Below, one piece after another: positions 10,563 through 22,890 of a DNA stretch of 64,000 bases. The notes under the pieces were generated by a model. The model was not told the DNA's origin, searched no databases, and was given only the letters and a program-made list of their open reading frames with translations. Location: positions 226,283,835 to 226,347,834 of the forward strand of contig CM060922.1 of the NCBI GenBank assembly GCA_030737875.1, in the 5' to 3' direction. Source of the DNA: Allium sativum (taxonomy: Eukaryota; Streptophyta; Magnoliopsida; Asparagales; Amaryllidaceae). Position 1 is the first letter of the stretch. Each line of letters begins with the position of its first letter. A program made the position numbers and the translations under genes.

Positions 10563-12583
10563 ATAAATACAAGATCAAGGCAAATGTAAGGTAAGAAAAA
10601 CAATGTAAGTTCATGTATTTATTTCATATTTTGAAAAAAAGTTGTGAAAGTTACGAAGAAAAGATAGAATCCGAAACACGGAAGATGATGTTCGGTATTT
10701 TGGGCATAACTTTTGCAATTCTTTATGAAATTTCGACTTCTCTATCAATTTGGAAAGTTAATTCAAAGGGTTACAACTTTGTATTCGGCCACCTTTTCTA
10801 GTTCGGCCGTTTTCATACTCGAAAACTGGATGCAAAGTGAGGTGAAAATCAGCCTGAAAATGACATGTTCAAAATGCCTCATGATGTTTGATTTTACTTA
10901 TTAAATTGGTAAATGATTTTGAGGTTTTACTTTGATGATAATTAAGTAGACAAAGAGAGCTTCTTACTGTACAAAATTTGGAGTCAAAAACTATTTTTAT
11001 CATAGAGAAAAAAGCGTCAAACATTTTACCCAAAAACAGACATAAAATCTGAGTTTTGAAACTTTTTATAGCATTTCGGTACGCTGACTTATCTCTAAAA
11101 TTGACTATGAAGTATTTTAAAACGACTAGAACTTTTCGTAGCATGATAGAAACACTGTTATAGATGTTTTGAGTATTAATTCATGGTAAACTATTCCAAG
11201 TCCTCTCAAATTTGGATTTGAGTATAGTATTATAAACAAATTGATAAAATCGAGGATGTTAAAGCGAAGCAAAGGCGAGTCAAAACGTGTCGATGAATTT
11301 CGGCGATTCGAGGAAAATAAGCTTTGGAATGATGGTAAGTACAATATGATGTTCTATGAGATCCTTGCATGAAGATAGCAAGAAATACTGTAAGTATACT
11401 TATTATATAATCCATTATTATTTCATAAGCTCGTGTTTTTATTAAAAGATGCCTATGACTTTAACATACTATATTGGTTGCGATATCTGCTTTGACAAGC
11501 AATCAACATATACGACTAATGATTGATGACATTTATGATTAGTGTTTAAACGAGGTATGATAAGTGTTTGACCAAGGTATAAATAATGTGTAAACGAGGT
11601 ATGAATACTATTCAATCGAGACATGAATAGTATGTGATTAAACGAGGTATGAACAGTGTTCAAACGAGGTACGAATATGAATAGTGTAAACGAGGTATGA
11701 ATAGTCCAAACGAAGTTTGGACAGTGTTTAAATGAGGTGTGAATGGTGTTTAACTTAATTATTTCACTTCAATCTTTGAAGATCTTTCCAAACATATATT
11801 AGTGAAATACAAAGGTGGGTTGAAATTGTTTATGAAGGAGTTTTTGCATAATGAAGACGATTAGTATTTAAATCAAAAGATGTTTATCTTTTGAAATGAA
11901 GTTCTATAAGAGATATATAGATGTCTTTCAAAATAAAAGACTGGAACGTTCTAGGGTGACAGAGAGGATAGTGTCTAGGCTTGGGTTTGGATAATATAGT
12001 TCCTTGCTCTCCCTGGCTATCCTTAACTGATCCTACGGACGCGAAGGTTAATTCCAAATTTTATTTGAAATTATTTAAAAAGTAATTTAAGATTACTTTT
12101 GAGAATCTCTATATATAAACAGTATTTTGAAAGTAAATACTAATTTTAAATGTTTTGAGTAAAAAAAATTACGTTGGCTTTATCCTGTATCTAATTTCTT
12201 AACAAATTAGATAAAGGTACGTAGGCAGTCACAAGTGGTAGTGACGCAGCTGCTTTATTAATAAAAATATTTTTTGTTGTTATTACATTTGTATTGATGC
12301 ATCTTTCATTTCATTTAAGCTATGCTAACGTGTTTAGTAAGTGTGCAGAAATGAATATCGATGTCGATCTCATTAGAGTTGCACAAGGGCAGATTTACGG
12401 TAGTTGTGTTTAATTCATATTTAAGCACAAGCAGTTAATTAGATAAATGGTATATATTTAAATTTTATCTAGAGCATTTAGTGATGTTGTATATTTATCA
12501 AATAAAATGGTAACTGTTATTGTTTATTATGAATGGAAGGATTTTCGGCAATTTGGACTGGTCCGAAATTCCGGGGCGTTACA
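10563..12583 (+). repeat. 3' part of an LTR of another retrotransposon (family C)
   Basis: The stretch between element 1 and the family A LTR ends in GAAATTCCGGGGCGTTACA at 12583, an LTR-type CA end. Near 12210-12250 it holds the ACGTAGGCAGTCACAAGTGG and AGTGACGCAGC strings typical of plant Ty3/gypsy LTR transcripts. The beginning of the LTR is not present; element 1 apparently inserted into it. No PBS follows, because family A sequence starts at once at 12584, so this is a solo or truncated 3' LTR. No coding region is visible. Confidence 0.5.
11535..11755. repeat. Degenerate minisatellite in the family C LTR
   Basis: About nine imperfect copies of a unit of roughly 20-26 bp with core AAACGAGGTATGAATAGTGT. 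Copies differ by substitution and spacing. It is non-coding. Confidence 0.65.
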
Positions 12584-14533
12584 GATCGATAGATTGACAA
12601 GTTGCGATGAGCGTTATTATTTCATTTTAATGCTCACACAGTTGTGAACTTCGCTCTGGATGTTGAATGGATGGTTTGATTATTATCTATCATTTGTTGT
12701 CATTTACCATATGATGTATGAAATACATATAACCAAAATTACATGGTAACTGATTGAGTCGCATTCCGATTCAGGATTTCTTTTAAAATAAAGAATATTT
12801 TAAATAATGAATAATTTTAAATAGAGAATATTTGGAAGTAAAGAAAATTGAAATATAAAGAATATCTTTAAAAAAAAAATTGTCATATAAAGAATATTTT
12901 TTATAAATAATCTTTTTATATAAAGAATATTGTTAAATAAAGAATATTGTTAAATAATGAATATTTTTAAATAATATTCAACGTAGTGTAAAATGATGAT
13001 TTCTTTGTCCGTTTTGAATGGACGCAAGAGATAAAAATATATTTTTATCAACATAGTCTAGTTATTGACTAGAATAAACCTTTTAAATTAAGATTTAATG
13101 AAGTCTTCTAATTAATTGTTATTAAATTGGGATTAAATAAAAGAATTAGTTTTTGGGATGTCGTGGATGGTGTCTTAAATAACACTGTTCTAAAACCCCG
13201 CATGTAAAAATAAATCGTTTAATTAAGATGTTTAGAGCTCCAGTTATATTTAGTAATTAGAATAAATTGATATGTGAATTGGGTTTACCGGGAACTGTGT
13301 TTTTAAACGACATTTGTTCTTTAGCCCAATTAACAATGAAAATAAAATTTGGAATTTATAAATCTTTATATTAATATTTAAAAAGAAATTTTACAAAGTC
13401 AAGTTTTCCAATTTAATATATGTAATTGGAATTAAGTTGAAATTCGATTTGATAATAATCGAGATAGGCTTGTGTAAAAGAAGACTATTACTATATATGG
13501 AATTTAAAAGGCTTTGCCGTTATTCCATTTATATTATTAGTCTGATACGGAAATTTATATCGATTATATATTGATTTGATTTCTACGGAAATTCCATATA
13601 TATGGAAAATGATTTTGGGTTTATCGTGAACAATGTTTTAAATGACATTGATTCTTTAACCTAGTTAAAGATAAGATTAATTTCTTAAAGTTGAATAATC
13701 ATAAAGTTATGATTTTGGATATTAAAACTGAATTGGAGTTTTATTGAACCTTTAAAAAGAAGATTAAAGAATTAATTTAAAAGAATTTATCTTCGATAAA
13801 TTAATGGGACCATTTCCCTATTTTTATGAATATTTTATTAAAAGAATAATCTGAATTGGAGTGAGGCGTGTGATGTGTCTTTATAACACCTGATTTTTAA
13901 TTATAAAATATGCGAGTTATTCAGAAAGACCAGGTTTAACCCGTTCTGAATAATTACTACGACGATTAGAGTCGAAGATCAAGACGGTGGTTGAAGACCA
14001 GCGATCTTCACATCGAATGGACGACTACTGATGCCCGACATTGGCTAGCTACCAGTAAAGGGTTAAAGTAGTAGTTTGTCCAGACGTACTTGTTGATTGT
14101 CCGGATATGTGAGCACCTCACTTCCATATTGGACATACGGGAGGTGGAATAAAGTGTCTCTGGTTTCGTTCAGACCCAGAACGGACTTGTAAATGAATGG
14201 TATGTCTGACATTGTATTCCTTTATACCATATTTGTTGATCTCTGCTAAATATATATATTTGTTTGGTCGTGGATAATTTATTCTCTGCTTAATACCCTT
14301 CTCTAAGACGTACGAGCTCAAAGGTTATATATATTGGTAGATGATCAATGATATGCCATGGATTGACAGTGTGACATGCTAAGATGCAAATGATCAAGGC
14401 TTTTGTTGTAAAGCAGAGCCTTGTGGGATGATCAAAGCATAGCCTATTTTGGCATAGTTTTGTGTATAGCGTGACCTCGCGAGCCTCACACCCCGGTAAG
14501 AGTCAGAAACGGAGCAAGGGAACTCAGGGAGTG
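12584..14533 (+). repeat. Family A 5' LTR, middle part (left end missing)
   Basis: It aligns from GATCGATAGATTGACAAG onward with 46241-48174 in the 3' LTR of the same element, with visible divergence (about 7 differences in the first 108 bases). The LTR start is missing: family C sequence abuts at 12583. It is broken at 14533 by element 2, which duplicated GAGTG, and resumes at 26140. It contains three dispersed copies of a GGGTTTATCGTGAA...TTTAACCC motif and the hairpin around TTTCGTTCAGACCCAGAACG. It has no coding region. Confidence 0.85.
14529..14533. other. Target-site duplication GAGTG, left copy
   Basis: GAGTG directly precedes the LTR at 14534 and recurs at 26140-26144 right after the other LTR. 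The family A paralogue near 48170 shows the site uninterrupted, GGGAGTCCACAAG, with a single copy. Confidence 0.9.
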
Positions 14534-16469
14534 TGTAACACCCCACTCCCGCTATGATCACTCACTAAGGGAATGCCATTGCATCGGTGGAGTATTTTAG
14601 TGAATATAGAACAGAAAAATTACAACAAGACAGATATAAATAGAACTTGAAATTTAAAACATCATCTCATAACAGCGGAAGTAAACATGTCTGGTTACAT
14701 CATAAAACCACAATAAAAGTCAAGTACAATATCCATCAAAATAAAGAAGTACATAATCCCACTCTCTCATACAATAGCCAGGACAACAGAAAAGATAACT
14801 GGGTAACTGGAGCTTTACATCTATCCAAGCTCCTAAAGACTGGAACAGCAATCCGATCAAGCTCCACTACTGCTAGGATCCACCGTAGGACCTGAGGGTT
14901 GGGAAAAAGATAGAAACAACGGGGTCAGACATCAGTCTGAGTGAGTCCTATAACTTTAACAATACAATCGTTAAAGTAACCAGAGAAGACATAAACTGAT
15001 ATACGGTAACTATTGGGGATGAATGGCTACACTAAGCAGTCAACTAAACTAAGATAAAAGATAAAGATGCATCTACCCTTCCAAAGGTAAATTACTAAAC
15101 TGCACCACACCAGTCATTCCTAACTTAAAGGTTGATCCCACCCATGGACTTATAAAATTAACTTAATAGTTCTCGCGTACCCCTAGGTGACTAAGTAGAC
15201 GCCACGGGGCCCTACAATCCACTAGGTGTACACACTACTCCCATTCGATCGGCTCCCTAACGTAGATACCCGTGCTGGCCCCACCGTGAGGTGTACCATT
15301 CCCCAATGTGGCAACCTGATAAAATTAACGGTGCACGGCTTATATCTACACGATGCAACGTCTTATTTACCAGCCCGGGTCCAAACACGCATATGAAACC
15401 CGTTGGTCATGCGTTGCCACCGCTAACCCATTTTGGCCTCTTATAGTCAAGCCCAATATGCGTGTCCCGTCACTCGACTAGAGTCGAGCCCACTAAGATA
15501 CGTTTGGGATATTGGTTGAAATGGGCCCCCAGCACAAGCCATCCCCCTAAGCTTGGCCCACACACTAGTGTTTCCCACTTAACCCTTTAATCATGTTTAA
15601 TTACATGTTTCCTCTTGGTTAAGTATTTAATCATATTTTCTATTGGCAACCACTAGCAATTTCCACATACCACCCAAGGTACCTACTTAACCCCCATGCC
15701 CCACTACATGATTATCTGGTTAAGTGTTTCTTAATTGATTAACACCGTAACCGTGTAAAGGACCCCTCACATTGGACCGTTATTTGTAGATGCCTGGTTA
15801 AGCCGGTAAGTTCCGGGCAGTCTTACACTACAAACGGGTCCAACCTCGTGTCATTTACCCTTGTTACGTATTTAAATTATGATTAAGACCCCTCACATTG
15901 GACCGTTATTTGTAGATGCCTGGTTAAGCCGGTAAGTTCCGGGCAGTCTTACACTACAAACGGGTCCAACCTCGTGTCTCAATCGATTAATTACTCCTAA
16001 TTAATCACCCCCATAATTTGTGTTAATTATCATGTTTATTTTAGGAATATGGGTACACCTAACTTAATAGGCAAATTCCCAACTCCAAAGTGTGGGTACA
16101 CCTAACTTAATAGGCAAATTCCCAACACATAGTATGGGTACACCTAACTTAATAGGCAAATTCCCATACTATGTTCATTTATTTTATGTTATGCATAATT
16201 ATATTAATTTCACACAATCTTATTAACATATGTATTTAATTAACCCCATCGTTCCCACGTGATTTCGTTCTCATGACATAACACATATAAAAGGTGTCAA
16301 CTTGCATATGTATGAACATGTTCCAAAGGTGCCATCTTGCATATTAACAAACACATAACTTGCATATGAACTTGCACAACATGTCACATAACTTGCATAT
16401 AATCTTGTATAACATGTCACATAAACTTACATATTAACAAACACATGACTTGCATATAATATGTCACAT

Positions 16470-16815
16470 AACTTGCATATGAACTTGCATAACATACTTG
16501 CATATAAACTCATAAACTTGCATATGAACTTGCATAACATACTTGCATATAAACTCATAAACTTGCATATGAACTTGCATAACATACTTGCATATGAACT
16601 CATAAACTTGCATATGAACTTGCATAACATACTTGCATATAAACTCATAAACTTGCATATGAACTTGCATAACATACTTGCATATGAACTCATAAACTTG
16701 CATAACATACTTGCATATAAACTCATAAACTTGCATATGAACTTGCATAACATACTTGCATATTAACTCATAAACTTGCATATGAACTTGCATAACATAC
16801 TTGCATATGAAGAAA
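16470..16815. repeat. 45-bp minisatellite in element 2 3' LTR
   Basis: Eight units of the form CTTGCATATGAACTTGCATA followed by ACATACTTGCATATAAACTCATAAA. The sixth unit is 12 bp short. Because the period is a multiple of three and the unit lacks stops, artificial open frames arise on both strands; these are not genes. Confidence 0.9.
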
Positions 16816-17264
16816 CATACAACTTGCATAATTATCATACATGTAACTTGCATTTTATCATACATGTAACTTGCATTTTATCATACATGTAACTTGCATA
16901 TGTATGAACATGTTCCAAAGGTGCCATCTTGCATATTAACAAACACATAACTTGCATAACCCACATACATTAGCAAACTAACATCATGTCATATGACTTA
17001 AAATCCATTAATCCCCAAACAAAACCATATGATCTCATCTACTTAGTTTAGTAATTGATCACTAAAGTGATAGAAACTCACAACTAGCAAATTTGCATTC
17101 CAAATGAAGAAGATTAAGATGCTTAGAATGGATTAGAGGTTGATTAGAGAGTGATTAGCTTGCAACCCTCTTCATAAATTAGTGGAGGCTCCTTCTAAGA
17201 TTTAATTTGGCGGCATGAAGCCCTCAATTCTATTTTTAGTATGGATTAGGGTAGGTTTAGGGTG

Positions 17265-17273
17265 TATTTATAG
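17265..17273 (-). promoter_or_regulatory. TATA box of element 2 3' LTR
   Basis: CTATAAATA on the minus strand, about 485 bases into U3. It is conserved in the partner LTR (25647-25655) and in element 1 (10109-10117). Confidence 0.6.
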
Positions 17274-17413
17274 ATTAGGTGAGTGTTTTAGGCCCTTAGA
17301 TTAACCCTAGATTAGATTAGGACCCTTAGATTTCGGAAATCTCTAGAACCTAGCCCAGCCCTAGCCAGAAAACCAGACCTGGTGCACCCAGTCCCTCTGG
17401 CTCGACACGCCGT

Positions 17414-17479
17414 GTCGACAGGCAAGTCGACAGGCAAGTCGACCCCCCAGTCGACAGGCCTGTCGACAGCCCTGTCGAC
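17414..17479. repeat. Six GTCGAC palindromes at exact 12-bp spacing
   Basis: GTCGAC starts at 17414, 17426, 17438, 17450, 17462 and 17474. The unit is about GTCGACAGGCAA. The array lies roughly 140-205 bp upstream of the TATA box on the minus strand. In the partner LTR the same slots are at 25796, 25808, 25820, 25832 (GTCGAT), 25844 (ATCGAC) and 25856. Palindromic sites with constant phasing in a promoter suggest repeated protein binding, but no factor is known to me. Confidence 0.8.
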
Positions 17480-17757
17480 ATGGCTAGGGCGGGAACTTTC
17501 CCGCCTGGCCCTGCTGGTTCTATTTTAAAATCTGAATTTGAATTTTCAAATCTGTTTTTAGCTTTGAATTTTCTGCAAACTTCATTGGGCCTTAACTGGG
17601 CCATACAGACTCCGATTTACAAAATTTCGGACTCTATTCTGCGTATTTTTCCGAGACGAACGCAAAGACGCAGCCCATTTCCCCCAATTCTCACATCTGA
17701 GATTATTTATTCTGCAATTAGTGAATTTTAGCATTAACCGAAATTCGGGGTGTTACA

Positions 17758-17770
17758 TTCTCCCCTCCTT
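17758..17770 (-). promoter_or_regulatory. Polypurine tract of element 2
   Basis: On the minus strand AAGGAGGGGAGAA directly precedes the 3' LTR start TGTAACACCCC. It is the expected plus-strand primer for reverse transcription. Upstream lies CGGGGACGAAA, a conserved string also found before the PPTs of families A and B. Confidence 0.9.
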
Positions 17771-18267
17771 AAAGGATTTCGTCCCCGAAATCTCTAAGCT
17801 AGGGAGAATGCATATCCTACCATCCAAACAACCATCTACTCAATCCATCAAACACGGGCATCCATTGTCCTTAAAACAATTTCTAATGATGTATGAGCAT
17901 ATGCAAAAAGTGTGTGTATATGTTCCCTATCTAATGTATGAACATATGCAAACCATGATAGTGCCATGCATCCATTATGTATGCGAGAGAACCCTATCGA
18001 CACATACAATATCTACATGAGTGCACAATCATTCACCAAAATGCATCATCCATATGATAACACAATCATTATACATCCATAAATATAGCTTCCTACACAC
18101 AATTTTATGCAATATGCAATATGAAGTGACTGAGCCGATCTAGTGCCTAGTGTATGTGTATATGCATCCACGAGCAACCACTAGCAAACACTTGCATCCA
18201 CTTGCATCCATCAACCATAACATGTCTCAAACACATGTTTCAACCATAGGTTTACCCTATCTAAAGG
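17771..18267 (-). other. 3' untranslated region of element 2
   Basis: About 500 bp lie between the polyprotein stop at 18268-18270 and the PPT. The stretch contains repeated ATGTATGARCATATGCAAA strings near 17888 and 17936 but no open frame of note. Confidence 0.6.
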
Positions 18268-21200
18268 TCAAACAGTACTAACGAGAGGACATACTAAAGA
18301 TAAGATAAATACTAGACAAGCGATAAAGGAGAAGTTAAAAGGCATACTCTCAAAAAGAAATGGATACAAAGAACGCATCTTCGCTTCCGTCTCCCAAGTA
18401 GCATTGCTTTCGTCATCTCCCCATTGCACTTTAACTAGATGAACTTCTCTGTTCCTCAACTTCCTAGTTTCTGACCCAAGGATGCGAGTAGGAGCTCGTC
18501 GAATCGTCGCATCACGCTCTACCTCTACATCTCTAAGCAAGCTCGGCTCTACCACCTCTGCGGTCTCATGTAAGCACTTCCTCAGATGTGATACATGGAA
18601 TACATCATGAACACCGCTAAGTCTGTCGGGCAACTCCACCCTATATGCCATCCGTCCAATCCTTTCCTTAATAGGAAACGGCCCAACAAACCTCGGTGCT
18701 AACTTCCCAACGGACCCAAAGCGAACAACATTTCTCAACGGAGATACTTTGACAAAAACCATGTCCCCAACCTCAAACTCAAGATCCGTCCTTCTCCGAT
18801 CCGCATAAGATTTCTGTCTATCTTGCGCTGCTTTCATCCTTCTCCGAATCAAATCAATCTTCTCTGAAGTCTCTCTAACCATATCTGGCCCAAGCAAGAT
18901 CTTATCCGTAGATTCCCACCAACATGTAGGAGATCGACAAGGCCTTCCATAAAGAGCTTCGAAAGGAGCCATACCAATACTGGACTGAAAGCTGTTATTA
19001 TATGCGAACTCCACCAATGGAAGATGCTCTTCCCATGTACCTCCAAAATATAAGATACAAAGCCTCAAAACGTCTTCTAGGACATGATTCACCCTCTCAG
19101 TCTGGCCGTCCGTCTGAGGATGATATGCGGTGCTCAGACACAACTGAGTCCCTACCGCCTCTTGCAAACTTCTCCAAAACTCACTAGTGAAGATAGGATC
19201 TCGATCACTCACAATGCTGGATGGTACGCCATGCAATCTAACAATCTCTCTAACATAGACTGATGCAAGCCATGGAGCGGTCCTCTTACTCTTCACGGGT
19301 ATAAAATGGGCACTCTTGGTAAGTCTGTCTACCACAACCCAAATTCCCGTATTGCCCTTCCTCGATCTCGGTAACCCATCGAGACACTATCCCACTTCCA
19401 TTGCGGAACATCCAATGGGTGTAGCAACCCACCGGGTTTCCTTTGCTCCGCTTTAACTTGTTGGCACACTAAGCATCTAGCCACATACTCGGCCACATCT
19501 TTCTTCATACCGGCCCAGAAGAAAATTCTCTTCATATCTTGGTACATTTTGTCTCCACCGGGATGAATAGTCATTCTTGAACGATGTGCATCATCCAAAA
19601 TAGCCTTCTTCAAACCCTCATCTTGCGGTACACAAAGTCTACCGTCTCTATGCAACCATCCCCTATCATCTATGGTGTATCTACCCAAATGGCTGGATGA
19701 CTCCCCCCTTATAAGCTTCTCTACCAACTCAACCAACTGTGGGTCGTCTCGCTGAGCCTCGCCAATCCGTCCCAAAAGAGTAGGTCTAACCTCCAAGGAT
19801 GCCAACAAACCAGGTACAAAGTCAACAGAAGGTATGAAGTCGAACAAAGAAAGAAACTCCAAGCTTCGCCGTTCCACGAACAATGGACTCAAAGATAGCC
19901 TTTTTCTACTCAAGGCGTCTGCCACCACGTTACCCTTGCCAGGGGTATACGCTATCTCGAAATCATAGGATGCTAAGAACTCCATCCACCTTTGCTGTCT
20001 TAAGTTTAAATCCTTCTGAGAGAATAAGTACTTCAATGATTTATGGTCAGTGAACAACTCGAATCTCTCACCAAGAAAATAATGGTGCCAAGACTTAAGT
20101 GCGAAAACAATCGCGGCCAACTCTAGATCATGGGTAGGGTAATTCTTCTCATGCACTCTCAATTGCCTCCCTCCATAGGCTATTACCTTTCCCTCCTGCA
20201 TCAAGACTGCGCCTAATCCTGTCCCACAAGCATCGGTATAAACAACAAATGGCTTACTCCCATCTGGAAGCACTAAAACTGGAGCGGTGGTCAAAGCTCT
20301 CTTTAACCGTCGGAAAGCATCATCACAATCTACGTCCCATGAGAAAACCAGATTCTTCTTCGTCAAGCGGGTTAATGGGGCTGATATCTTTGCGAAGTCT
20401 TTGATGAACTTCCTATAATATCCTGCCAACCCCAAGAAACTTCTTACTTCGGTAGCATTTCTAGGAACTTTCCAATCCTAGATAGATACTATCTTTGCGG
20501 GATCCACAGCTATCCCTTCCTTAGAGACCACATGCCCTAAGAATCGCACTTCTCTTCTCCAAAAATGACATTTAGAGAATTTAGCTTTAAGACTATGTGC
20601 TCGAAGAGTCTTCAACACTTCTCTGAGATGTAAGGCATGCTATTCTTCACTCTTGGAAAAGACCAAGATGTCATCCACAAAGACTACTACAAACTTATTC
20701 AGATACTCTCTGAACACTCTACTCATTAGATCAACAAAGTATGCAGGGGCGTTTGTCAACCCAAATGGCATCACAAGCCACTCATAAAAACCATCCGGAG
20801 TACGGAAAGCAGTCTTCTCTATACTGTCCTCCGCCACTCTTAACTGATGAAACCCTGTAGCTAAGTCCATCTGCGAAAACACTGAGGCGCCAACCAACTG
20901 ATCAAAGAGATCATCTATCCTCGGTAATGGGTGTCTATTCTTCTTCGTGAGCTTATTAAGTTCTCTATAATCCACACAAAGTCTGAGGGACCCATCCGCC
21001 TTCGTGGCAAACACTACTGGAGCTCCCCACTCCGATATACTTCGCCTTATGAACCCCTTCTCAAGCAACTCCCCTACTTGCTTATGAAGTTCTCTTCTCT
21101 CACGAGGAGCCATGTGGCGCACTGGCAAAGACACTGGTTTGGCATTATCCACCAAATAAATTCGGAAATCTATCTCCCGCTTCGGAGGCAAACCCTTCAC

Positions 21201-22675
21201 CTCTTCAAACACATCCGGATATTCCCGGACCACTCTGACAGAACGCAAACTCTCGACCGAAGCATCGAGCGATTCAAGATAACTTAGCATAACAGATTCC
21301 ATGGGATTACAAGAGATCTCGAGAGTGTTACCCAAGCGGGTCATAAGCCTAACAACTCTCCTTTCACAATCAAGAACGGCACCATTACTGGATAACCAGT
21401 CCATGCCCAAAATCAACCCATAGCCCGTGAAGCCCAAAACAAAAGCATCACATCTAAACTCAATGCTAAGTATAGAAATCTTCAAACCCAAACATATCAT
21501 GGACAAATAAGTGGAGCCCCCAATTGGGTTTGAAACAACCAAGGGATCATCAACTAGACTGGTGTCTAAGTGCAGTGACTCAACTAACGATGATGAGGTA
21601 AAAGAATGCGATGCGCCAGAGTCAAACAAAGTACGAACTGGATGATCAAACAGAAAAACCAGACTTTCAACGGAAATAATTCTACCTCTTTGCTGAATCG
21701 GTGGAACTGAGAGAGCCTGAACTTGACCCCTGCCTGAGGTGGTGCCATAAGAGCTTGCACCTGTCCTCCTGAGGTAGACCTCGTCTTCTGCCCCTTCTTT
21801 GGGCAGTCCTTCACAAGATGTCCTACTTCACCACAATGAAAGCAACCGGTCTTCTTCTTTTTGCGACAATCCTTACTGAAGTGGCCTGGGGTCCCACAAT
21901 TGAAGCACTTCTTCTTCTTCTTCTTCTTGTCACCATTGCCTTTTCCACCCTTGCCTTGTTGTTGTTGTTGCGGTTTCTTCTGATCCCCCTTCTTCTCTGG
22001 TGCCTTAGAACTCTTATCATCCTCATGCATAAGTGCCATGTAGACAAGCTTCTCAAAGGTGGCCCCCATAGGAATGTGAGTCATAGCTATTCCTTGCAAT
22101 GGTTCGTTCAAGCCTCTAATGAACCTCAAAGCCTTCTTCTCCGGTGTATTCACCAACTCTATGCCAAACCTTGCTAATTGATTGAATTTGTTGACATATT
22201 CTTTCACCGTGAGATTCCCTTGCTTCAAATTCAAGAACTTCTCCATAAACAGATTCTCTTCCGCCCTTGAGAGAAACTTAGCTCCAAACCTTTGCTTAAA
22301 ATCTGCCCAAGAGTCAACAGGGCGTTCTCCGTTAGTGACCTCCCACCAGAATGAGGCCTCTCCCTTCATTAACCAAGCCGCCAACTTGATTTTCTTTCCC
22401 TCTTCCACTTCAAAGATATCTAGCAACTCTTCCACTTCCTTAAGCCAATCTCTAGCCTCTACGAAAGTCTCTGAACCTAGAAAAGGTTTTCCTCCTATAG
22501 CTTTGAACTCCTTGCAAATCTTAGCAAAATTATCCACTCTAGGCTGAGGAGGAGGAGCGGTTGCCTCTGGTGTAGTAGCATTGGCTGGACCCGCAGCCGC
22601 GGCCCTAGCCTCTTGTAACCTCCTATACCATAGTGGTATAACTAAGCCCTCCGGGATGTTAAGATCTTCAGCCAT
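18268..22675 (-). pseudogene. Element 2 gag-pol-integrase-chromodomain polyprotein, broken
   Basis: The start is the ATG at 22675 (MAEDLNIPEG), equivalent to the element 1 start; an upstream in-frame ATG at 22804 is not conserved. The length is consistent with a single ancestral frame of about 1470 codons. It carries gag, a lysine/glutamine linker, zinc knuckles ([28 protein letters not shown]), protease DSGASHSF, reverse transcriptase with FVDD ([13 protein letters not shown]), RNase H, the integrase zinc-binding region ([17 protein letters not shown]) and core (SDRDPIF, YHPQTDGQTERVN), GPF, and a C-terminal chromodomain (LRNREVHLVKVQWGDDESN, then ATWETEAKMRSLYPFLF). Breaks are a one-base loss near 21731 between gag and protease, stops at 20640-20642 and 20478-20480 in the RT region, and a 13-bp loss near 19376 that removes the region of the first integrase catalytic aspartate. 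Confidence 0.93.
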
Positions 22676-22890
22676 GCTGAAACGAAAGAGGAAAGATTCA
22701 AAAATGAGATTCCGAAAGATAAAGATATGGCTATTGGGGATTATGATTTTCTTTTTCAAAAACTTTTCTCTTAAAAGACATGTTTTTGAAAATACTTTTT
22801 CCAAAAATAATACCTTTACTATTTTCTAAAAAAAAATGTATTTTTCTCAAAAATTTATCTGTTCCGGTAACCTTATGCTCTGACACCACG
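22676..22890 (-). other. Element 2 5' leader with primer-binding site
   Basis: It lies between the 5' LTR and the gag start. The PBS at 22877-22888 reads TGGTGTCAGAGC on the minus strand, one mismatch (A to G) from the tRNA-iMet consensus seen perfectly in element 1 and in families A and B. The rest is A/T-rich with runs of A and T. Confidence 0.85.

Larger units (their letters stand above)
14534..17757 (-). repeat. Element 2 3' LTR (3224 bp)
   Basis: It runs from TGTAACACCCC to GGGGTGTTACA. It contains a duplicated 120-bp module (15761-15977), three copies of a 43-bp unit (GGGTACACCTAACTTAATAG) at 16047-16177, a 45-bp minisatellite (16470-16815), a TATA box (17265-17273) and a 12-bp-phased GTCGAC array (17414-17479). 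It is 25 bp shorter than the partner LTR. Indels of 3, 12 and 10 bp account for this exactly. Confidence 0.95.

Noticed and set aside
16427..16865. Open frames of 101-133 residues on both strands
   Set aside because: They are produced by the stop-free 45-bp minisatellite; the same happens at 24821-25264. There is no domain or independent start context.
16340..16960. CRISPR-like array (regular short repeats)
   Set aside because: Repeats are contiguous tandem units without unique spacers, inside a plant LTR.
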